Shown here one piece after another: positions 1 to 9,800 of a DNA stretch of 36,844 bases. The first letter of the stretch is position 1. Each line of letters begins with the position of its first letter. The position numbers and the translations under genes were made by a program. The notes under the pieces are model-generated. The model saw nothing but the letters and a program-made list of their open reading frames with translations. It did no database searches and had not been told where the DNA came from. The stretch covers positions 1 through 36,844 of the forward strand of contig JAVCDD010000122.1 in NCBI GenBank assembly GCA_030765125.1. Direction: 5' to 3'. This DNA comes from Candidatus Hatepunaea meridiana. GTDB taxonomy: Bacteria; Electryoneota; AABM5-125-24; Hatepunaeales; Hatepunaeaceae.

Positions 1-860
1 TCAAGGTTGCCGATTGCGGTCAGAACCGGTGCGCGGTTGACGTTATTGACAGTAATTGCGATCGTTTCCTCACTCGACAAGTTCGGATCACCATCATCCA
101 GGACACGGAAGATTATACCATTATAAACGCCTGCCTGATCGTAGTCTGGCGTCCAACTGAACAGACTGCCCTCTAAAGTTGCGCCTTCGGGCAGGTTCTC
201 TGCTTCATAGGATAGATTATCACCGTCTTGATCAGCAGCTTCAAGCAGGAAGGTGAGCTCTGTCATTTCATCTGTCGCAAGATTGCCGATTGCGGTCAGA
301 ACCGGGGCGCGGTTGACGTTATTGACAGTAATTGCGATCGTTTCCTCACTCGACAGGCTCGGATCGCCATCGTCCCGGACACGGAAGATGATCCCATTAT
401 AAACACCTGCCTGGTCATAGTTCGGTGTCCAACTGAAGAGATCTCCCTCTAATGTCGCGCCTTCTGGTAGATTTTCGGTTTCGAAGGATAGGTTATCACC
501 GTCTTGATCGGCAGCTTCGAGCAGGAAGGTGAGCTCTGTCATTTCATCTGTTGCAAGATTGCCGATTGCGGTCAGAACCGGCAGATGATTGACGTCGCCG
601 ACGGTGATTGTGATGGTTTCCTCGTTAGACAAGCTTGGATTGCCATTGTCCCGGACACGGAAGATGATACCTTCGTAATTACCCGCCTGGTCGGCATCCG
701 GCGTCCAACTGAACTGGTTTCCATCTAACGTTGCGCCTTCGGGCAGATTCTCTGCTTCAAAAGTGAGGTCATCACCATCAGGATCGGCTGCTTCAAGTTG
801 CAACGTGAATTCTTCCTCTTCCTCTATATCCAGATTGCCGATTTCTGTCAACACGGGTGC
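1..860 (-). repeat. Tandem 276-bp (92-aa) Ig-like domain repeats
   Basis: The string GATTGCCGAT recurs at 281, 557 and 833 (variant GGTTGCCGAT at 5), an exact 276-bp period. Each unit encodes a putative-Ig/cadherin-like domain with APVLTAIGNL at its start and EGATLEGDLFSWTP in the middle. The units from 5 to about 557 are strikingly similar at the DNA level, which suggests recent duplication or conversion; the unit ending near 833 is more diverged. The array continues off the left edge. Confidence 0.9.
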
Positions 861-3800
861 GCGGTTGACGTCGTTGATAACGATGGTGACATCGGTGACT
901 ATATTATCATTGCCATCGGATAGGGTAAAGGTTGCTGTATAGCTGTCGGCATCATTGTAAGTTGTCTGCCAGGTGAAGGTGCCGGTATCGTTATCGTCGA
1001 ATTCATAGTCGACGGTTCCCGGGAGATCAGCGCTGGTATACGCTATGGTTATATCGTCTCCATCGACGTCTGAGCCGATAACTTCAAACCAGACCTCGTC
1101 GTCTTCATCCGCTTCTATATCGTCCTGAGGTATCTCAACCCATTCCGGCGGGTCGTTGACCGGTGTAATGGTCATTAGGAACACATCGTCAACTGAATCA
1201 TCTTCATCACGAGCCGTGACCGTAACGGTGAGGTTAGCGCTGTTAAAATTCTCCGGCGCTGTTATGGTTAGAACGTTTCGACCATTGATCTGTGCTTCGA
1301 GTGGATCTTCCGCTACGGCGCTAAAGGTTAGGGCGTCTCCGTCAACATCGTTGAATACATCGTCGAGGTCAACGATGTTCCAAGGACCGGTATCCTCGAA
1401 AAACGTTTGTTCAGCGATAGGATTCGTTACTTCGGGAGGATCATTTGCGGCATTGATCGTTACCAGGAAGTTATCTTCTATTGTTTCCTGACCATCATTA
1501 GCTCGCACTACAACAGGAATATCATCGCCGTTATAGTTTTCCGATGCATCAAGAGTCAATACATTATTATCATCAATATCTGCTGTCAAGTCATCAGTTA
1601 GCACAGTGAATTCCAGATCGTCACCGTCCACGTCATCAAACACCGTGTCCAGATCAGCGACTATCCAGGGATCGGTGTCCTCGTTAACCGTAAGGTCAGG
1701 TATCGCGCTTATGACTTCCGGTGAGTCGTTAAGAGGGTTAACCGTTACAATGAAATCGTCCTGAACGTTTTCGTGTCCGTCATCAGCAGTTACAGTAACA
1801 ACTGCATCTCCGTGCCAGTCGGGAGCGCTGTCAATGAGAAGCTGTGATTCGTTGATTATCTCAACGGTGAGGTTTTCATCGTCGCTCTGCGCACCGTAGG
1901 TCAAGTCATCTTCATCGGGATCGGAGAAGACGGTATCGAGATCGGCAACTGTGAATGAATTGAAATCCTCGTTGATGTCAACGTTGGGGATAGGACTGTC
2001 GACTACCGGAGCATGTCCTTCATATACGCCTGTTCCGGTCAAGTTAATGGTTACGGTTCCATCGTCCGGGTCGTCGGATGTAACCGTTACTACACCTGCG
2101 AAATCACCCTCCTCTTCCGGTACAAACTGAACGGATACGTCTGTCTGAGAATCAGGTTCAATAGTGAATTGTTCGTTAAACTCAACGGTGAAGTAATCGC
2201 CCTCGACTGAAATATCGGATACGGTTAAGATTCCGTTTCCGTTGTTGTGAATCGTCATCTGAAGTTCGGAACTTGCATCTACATTGACTCCCCCAAATTC
2301 GAGCGGGTCGGGCTCAACGGCTATATCAGGTTCCGGCACGAGCAAGGTAACACTGACAACTACATCGGAATTATCAGGATCGTTTGACAGGATATGCAGT
2401 TCAGCTTCATAGGTTCCGGTGATGAGGTCTTGGGTGTCGAGTGTCAGCGCAGCGTCCTGATTGTTGTCCAGTTCAAGAATGCCACGAGCGGGAGCGATGG
2501 TCAGCCAATGCAGCTCTTCAACCCCATCATCCATAATAATATAATCCGCTTGATTCCAGCCGCCTATCCACAGATTGTCACCATCGTGTCCAATACCATC
2601 CCAAGCCTGATTGCCGTCCCATTCGATGTCCTGAACGAGTTCAGTTGCTTCCCAATTTGCATTGACGTTAATCTGGTAGATATGCCCAGGTGTGTTAATC
2701 CAAAGTTCACCATCAGGATGGAGGTTGACCCACTGGAGGCTCGCCGATTGTCCCTCGATATACTGCTGGTAGTCTTCGATTAGACCAATTTGTTCACCGT
2801 CGGTAGTCAGCACGCTGATATCTCGATCATCGGCATCGGTCATAACAAGTATATACTCACCGCTGCTTGATACAGCCACCGGGCGTGACGGTGTGTCGAA
2901 GTTCCCAAGGTTGTTTCCATCCGAGTCCCAGCGTCCAAGATAGTCTTGCGCCCAATTGACGATGTAAATGGTTCCATCAAGCCAGGCTGCGCCCATAGGA
3001 TGCTGACCACCGGGCTGCCATGCAATAACTTCATCATAGTTGTCCACCGGATCAATAGCGCCGATGTAGTCGATATTGAAATCGGTAAGCCACATCCATT
3101 CGTTGTCCTCGTCCCAGGCGATACCTGCTTTGTGGTTAGTGATGCCGCTACGCTGCCAGGTGAAGCGGGTTATTTCATCGCCAGCATCGTCTCTCCCCCC
3201 TCGTCTGGGTAGGTCAGACACTCTTGTCTGACTCGTTGATTGTCGGACAGGAGTGTCCAACCTACTGGATTGGGGGTGTCGGACAGGAGTGTCCAACCTA
3301 CTGGATTGGGATTGTCGGACAGGAGTGTCCAACCTACTGGATTGGGGATGTCGGACAGGAGTGTTCAACCTACCTGATTGTCCACGTACATCCCTTCTTG
3401 GCGCTGCTTCGGGTACGCTCATTACCTCGATGCTGCTCCACCAGCGCAGGTCTGTTTGACCTGAGTTGGCTATGTTTATGGAATGGTCTTCCTGAATGTT
3501 TCTTTCAACAGTGGTAGTAATCTCAACCGGATCAACAGTGATATCCGGAGGGGAGATAGTAAGGGCGTGAAGTTGTAGCACAACCTCGTCTTCATCGGGA
3601 TCGTTGGAGCTAATAGTCATCGAGGCTTCATAAACGTCCGCTTGCGGTCCGGTGAAGATGAATTCGACTACCCTTTCTTCGTCGGGATCAAGGTCGAATT
3701 GAGTCGGTTCCGCTGAGAATTCATCCTCGTCTGCAGTAATATCATTAATCTGGAGAATAGCTCCGCCGGTGTTTCTGATGGTCACCGGAGCTCGGTATTC

Positions 3801-6800
3801 ATCGTCAGTGAATAGTTCAGGGAAGTAATCATTCCAGTCCACCAGATCGGGTTCGTCAGCATCGTAGTGTTCCCAGGTGACTTCGATATCCGGCGTTTCT
3901 TCAACGTTCATAACTAACGTTACGAAAATGTCCGGATTAAACGGATCGTTGGAAAGGAAATGTATTTCTGCCTCGTAACGCCCTTCGATAAGATCGACAG
4001 CATTGAAGGTAAGCGTCAAGTCCATACTGTTGTTATCCCCGCTGGGAACTTCACCTTCGGTGGGTTCTAACATAAGCCAGTAAAGTTCGGTGACATTATC
4101 GTCCACGATCAGGTATTCGTCCTGGTTATATCCGCCGAGCCACAGATTGTGTCCGTCATGACCGATGCCATCCCACTGCTGATTGCCAGCCCAATCGAAG
4201 TCCTCCACCACACCTGTCACCTCCCAATTCTGATCGATCGCCAATTGCCAGACATGACCTGGTGTATTGATCCACAATTGACCATCAGGGTGCTTATTCA
4301 CCCAGTTGATACTGCGACTGCCCTGTCCCTCAAGCGCACCCTGCCGCCAGTCGATAGTGCCGATTTCGTTGACATTATCACCGTTTACTTCAAGAACGTG
4401 AATGTTGAAATCACCAGCGCTTTCCATAACAAACAGGAGGTTCTCTTCCGGGCTACTGGCGAGTGCCGTTGGAGAGTTAATGCCGCCTACGTTAAGAGGA
4501 TTTAAATTATTACCTTCCGCGTCCCACCTATCTATTGTGTTTCCCGTCAAATTTATATTATAGAGCACACCATCCATCCATGCTGCTCCCATTGGACGCT
4601 GAGAACTCCAGGAAATTTCTTCATTGATGTTTTCATAGTTATCATCAAAAGATACCGCGCCGATCCGGTTGTTGGTATATGTTGTAAGCCACATCCATTC
4701 ATTGTCCCAGTCATAGGCGATACCGCCCTTATAGTTATTAGCGCCGACACTTCCCCAGCTTAGTGTTGCAATCACATCGCCGATGTCATCGCGGTGTGGA
4801 GCGCCACTTATTCCACGCAATCTACGACCAATCCCATCACGATCCGGTTCACTAGTAATTTCAATATTCGTGTCAAACCTAAGCAGCGCATCACCGTTAT
4901 TTTCCACAGTGATGTTTCTTTGTTCGGTTGCGCCTATCATTAAGGTTGTTTCTATATCAGTTGGGATGACTCTGATTTCGGGAGCGTCTTGCACCGTTGC
5001 ATGCATTGGAATAACAACTTCCGGGTGGACTTCGGAGGTACTGGTGATGGTCAGAGTTACGTCATAGTCTCCATCCTGATCCGGCTCAAAGGTTATTATT
5101 ACATCACGGTATTCATCCGGCACTAACTCAAATTGGTCGGCGTTAGCAGAAAATGCATCGTCGTTTATTACGATTCCCTCCACTTGCAGGTCAGTTACTC
5201 CGGTACTGGTAATCCTGAAGGTAAAATTGTAGGACTGATTGGTGTATATCTCTTCAGCTTGATTCCAGTCGATGTTATCGGGATAGCCATAGTCATTGTC
5301 CCATGTCACTTCGATATCCGGGGCGTCATTCACGGTCATCGTAACTTCGAAGACTACTTCAGAATCGTCCGGATCATTGCTCATAATATGCAGTTCGCCG
5401 ACATATTGACCGCCGATCAAGCGATAGGCGTCAAGGATAACTGTAATGTCGAGTTCGCTTTCACCGTCAATCTCACCGCTTTTAGTGTCGACGCTCAGCC
5501 AACGTATTTCCGCGATTCCATCATCATAGACGTTCACAGCAGTACCGTTAATCTGCATTGCCCGCCATATATTCTCACCATCGTGCCCGATGGCATTCCA
5601 CTGGTTATCCGAATCATCCTGGATTGTCTGGACAAGTTGTGCGTTATAATTATCATCAACGTCGACGTAAAACTGCCAGGCATAAGTCTGTCCGCCAACC
5701 CAGAGTTGACCTTCATCGTGATAATCCACCCAGCATATCGAACGGTAAGCTGCATCGCCAATTAGACCGCGAAGATCATTGATTACACCAACCTCCTCAT
5801 GATCGTTCTCAACGTCCAGAATGTGGATATTAAATTGACCATCCAGCACAAACAACCAGTCGTTGTCATCGCTGTGCGCGTAATCTTGTATTTGATTTAT
5901 AGCAGTATTAACGTTGCCGATGTTATTGCCGTCTGTATTGTAGCGATAGATTGTGCTTTCAGCCCATAGGTTTGTATAGATTATATCATTCATATAGCCC
6001 ATCGCCATACAATTATCATTAAGCGCCTGGTCAAATACTTTCTCGATACCACCGTCACCATCGTAATTATAGGCATGTATGCGATCATTCCCGTAAGAGC
6101 CAACCCACATAATTTTGTTATCGTTATCCCAGTCAAAGCCACCGCTCCAGTCGTAGTCAAGGTCGAATTGGAATAACACGTCGCCCGGGTCGTCTCGACG
6201 AGGTGAATTGATGCTGCGTAAACTACGCGAATTACCATCATTTGCGTCACGATCAGGCTCTGAAACGGAAACTGCATTAATAGTAAACCGTAGTTGACTC
6301 TCGCCTTCGTTGGCAATATTCAGATTGTGATTGGCAACTTCACCGGTGATCAGATTGTCGCTTAGGTCTTCAGGATTAATAACTATATCCGGCGGACTGA
6401 GCGTATGTCCGGTCAGATCAATCGAGTAATCTTCCACGTCTTCAGCGTCAGAATGGATAACCATTGTAGAGGGATGATCACCGGATTCATCAGTTTCAAG
6501 GGTTACTGTGATGGTGGTTTGACCGTCTTGGTCTATGCTGAATTGATCCCGGTCAACGCGGTAGAACTCAGCACCTGCGCCCTCGAAATCTATACCGTCA
6601 ACCGTTATATCACCATCAGAGTAATTAACGAGTCTAAGTTCTATGTCGTAAGTTTGATTGTTGTATAGATCGCTATAAGCATCGTTCCAGTTAACTTCAT
6701 CCGGGAAGCCGTAGTCAACATCCCATTCGACAACCATACTGGGAGGTTCGGTGACGAAAAGCCGAATGTTCAATTCCAGATCCGAATTGACAGGATCGTT

Positions 6801-9800
6801 GGAATGGAAGATCATATCCGCATCATAGTAGCCTTCAATCAAGCCTCTGGCGTCAAGTGTGAGCAGGATGTTCATATCTTCGCCACCGGTTAATTCCCCT
6901 TCATCCGGTTCGTAATACAACCAAGCCTCAGTCGCGCCGTCATCGTAAATATTTACATTAGCATCTTCACGGCTGGCAACCCAGAGGTCCCGCCCGTCAT
7001 GGGCGAGTCCATCCCATACTATAGTCGAGTGCGTCTCGAAGGATTGAACAGCTTCGTCGCCTATATATTCCCACGAGTCGGTATCAACCGCAATCTGCCA
7101 AACGCGGGATTGCGCGTTTACCCAAAGTTGACCTTCGTTATGCTTAGGTACCCACTCGATTGATCGCCACTGCTGATTGTTAACCATCGCTTGAAGATTA
7201 CCGATATTGGCAATGCGGTTGCCTTCAAGGTCAAACACATAAAGGTCGAAGCTATTGTTATTCCCTACAAATAGCAGTTCTTCTTCAGCATCAATTGCCA
7301 CACCGTTAGCGCTGCCTTCGTCCAGATCGAGGTACAGATTGCCAATGATGTTGCCTTCCAGGTCTACTCTGCCCACCCATGCATCCCAGAGATTCATCAA
7401 ATAAATAACGCCGTTGTAATAAGCAAAGTCCATCGGGTTGGCAGTCGGATTGTTCCAGTCGGCGACAATCTCAGGTGGATCATCACCTTCAGGATCGAAA
7501 CTTTCGAGGTCCCAGGCGATCATTCGCTTAGGATTAGAGTATTGTTGATGCCACATCCAGTTATCGTCCGGATCATAGCCGAGGTTTCGGTATTGGTTTG
7601 CGCCGAATGGTGATTCAACCTGATAGAGGAGATCGCCGGCGTCATCGCGGCGGGGGCTGGCGCCTCCACCACGCGACAAGAGTGGCGCGTCTACTGAGCG
7701 CAACCTACGCCCGGATACATCTCGTTCCTCCTCACTGTTGATCTCGTGATCGATCGTGAAGTTTAAAGTAGCTTCACCATCGTTTGATACGTTGATCGTA
7801 TGCTCACCAAGCCATCCAACGTACAGGCTGTCGGTTATCGATTCCGGATTGAGGTTGATAACAGGGGGATCAAGGGCTAAAGCGTGAACTGATAAGAGGT
7901 AATTCGGGTCGGTTTCGGTGTTGTTCTCGATGGTTATTAGAGACATAAACTCACCACTGATGTCAGCTTCAAAGGTCAGGACAACGTCGCGTTCCTCATC
8001 CGGTTCAAGAACGAAATCGTTTGCATCCGCGCTGAAGTAATCATTTCCGGAGCTAATATCGGCTATTTCCAGGGCACGGTTGCCGGTGTTGCGGATGATT
8101 ATCGGGATATCATACGGAGCCGTGGCATACAGATCATCATAGAGCTGGTTCCAGTCAACAAGGTCGGGATAACCTGCTTCCTCTGCCCATACAACCTCGA
8201 TTTCCGGCGCCAGAACTGTGATTGTGCCTGTTAGGAAGATTTGGTATGTCTGCTGTTCCGGGTCGTTGGAGTAGATCGTCATATTAGTCTCATACCTGCC
8301 GGGCTCTTCAGACCTCAGGATTACAATCATTTCATCATCATCACCCGGAGAAACATTAAATTGACCATTCGGTATGCTGAAGACATCGTTGTCAACCGTG
8401 ACGCTGTCTACTTGCAATACCGAAGCACCTACGTTATGCACGTCCAATGTCAAGTCATAGTTATAACCGGCAAGCAGCGGATCGTAAGCTGAGTTCCAGT
8501 CCACGCTGTCCGGGTAACCAATATCACCGTCCCAGCGAACGTCTATGGATGCTAATCCAACAACCTCGAGGGTAACAGCTACTACCGCATCAGGATTCTC
8601 GAAATCGTTGGATAACAGATGAATGTCCGCTTCATAATCACCTTCGATCAAGTCTTCGGCGTCAATGAAGACATCCATATCAAGATTATCGTCAACTTCT
8701 ATTTCACCACCAGTGGGCGCAACGCGAATCCACTCGGGCCATACGCGGGAAATGGCTATTACGCGTTCGTCAACCAGATAATCCTCTTCGTTGCGAATTA
8801 TCTCGAATCCGTGTGATTTGTCGTGATTCTGGCACCCGACTAACTGGATGCCGTCGGGAGAGCCGGTTTCGGCGTACTGGTATTTTATCATTCCATCACC
8901 GGTCAGCACAATCTGGAATGTCCAACTGCCCATACCTGTAATATGCGGCACGTTTTCCCAGGTCAATACAGCCGTCTCATCATCCGTCCAGAAATAATAA
9001 TCGCCGCCCTGGGCTGGATTCCAGTCGCTCATTGCCACCGCAAGGAAGTCTTCAGGCGCATCATCGTCATCGGTCGGCAATTCGTCCCAGTCGGCATAAG
9101 AATGATTTATACCGGATCTGGTGAACGACGCCCAGCCGTTTGAGCACATTTTGATCGAGTTGTAGGTTTCACCGTAGAAATCAAAGTCAAAGCCAAGATC
9201 AAACGGACCCCGCCACGTGTCATTGCCCATATTGACTTCAACAACGTCTCCAAAGCCGCTGACGTCTATCCAGTTATAATCGGGACCGTCATCTTCATCG
9301 TTATCGCGCCATTCGTATTCGATGTCATCTGGACCGCCTCTTCGATCTCTGCGGGGGAGCAGTTCCGGTTCGATGGTGATGTCAACATCGGTTTGGAATA
9401 TCAGCAGTGTATCGCCGTCGTTGGCAATGTTGAAACTTAATTGATCGGTCTCACCTGTATTTACTTGAGTATCAAGAGTCTGAGGGTTGACGGTTATTAT
9501 AGCGTGATATGGATCCTGATGCCAGTACCAAGCGCCCATATCGGCTCGCGTGTTGTCGGGGTCGAATTCTCTGAGGGGATCTCCGGTGTTTATACAGGGG
9601 GATTTTGTTTCATCATCATCGCGCCAGTTTGCCCAAGTCAGTTGAAAGTCACCTCCGTCGGGATCGGCAAACAGAGGATCGGCATCAATGTTGCCCTGCC
9701 CATTAAAGCCGTCTTCGATGTTGCTGTAAGTTACTTGTGGATCGCCATCACCAGTGATTTGAGAAGGGTCATTCTCCCAAACAATACAACTTGTGATCGC

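Noticed and set aside
3242..3385. CRISPR-like array with 36-bp period
   Set aside because: The units are contiguous without unique spacers, are translated in frame, and no cas genes are in the window.
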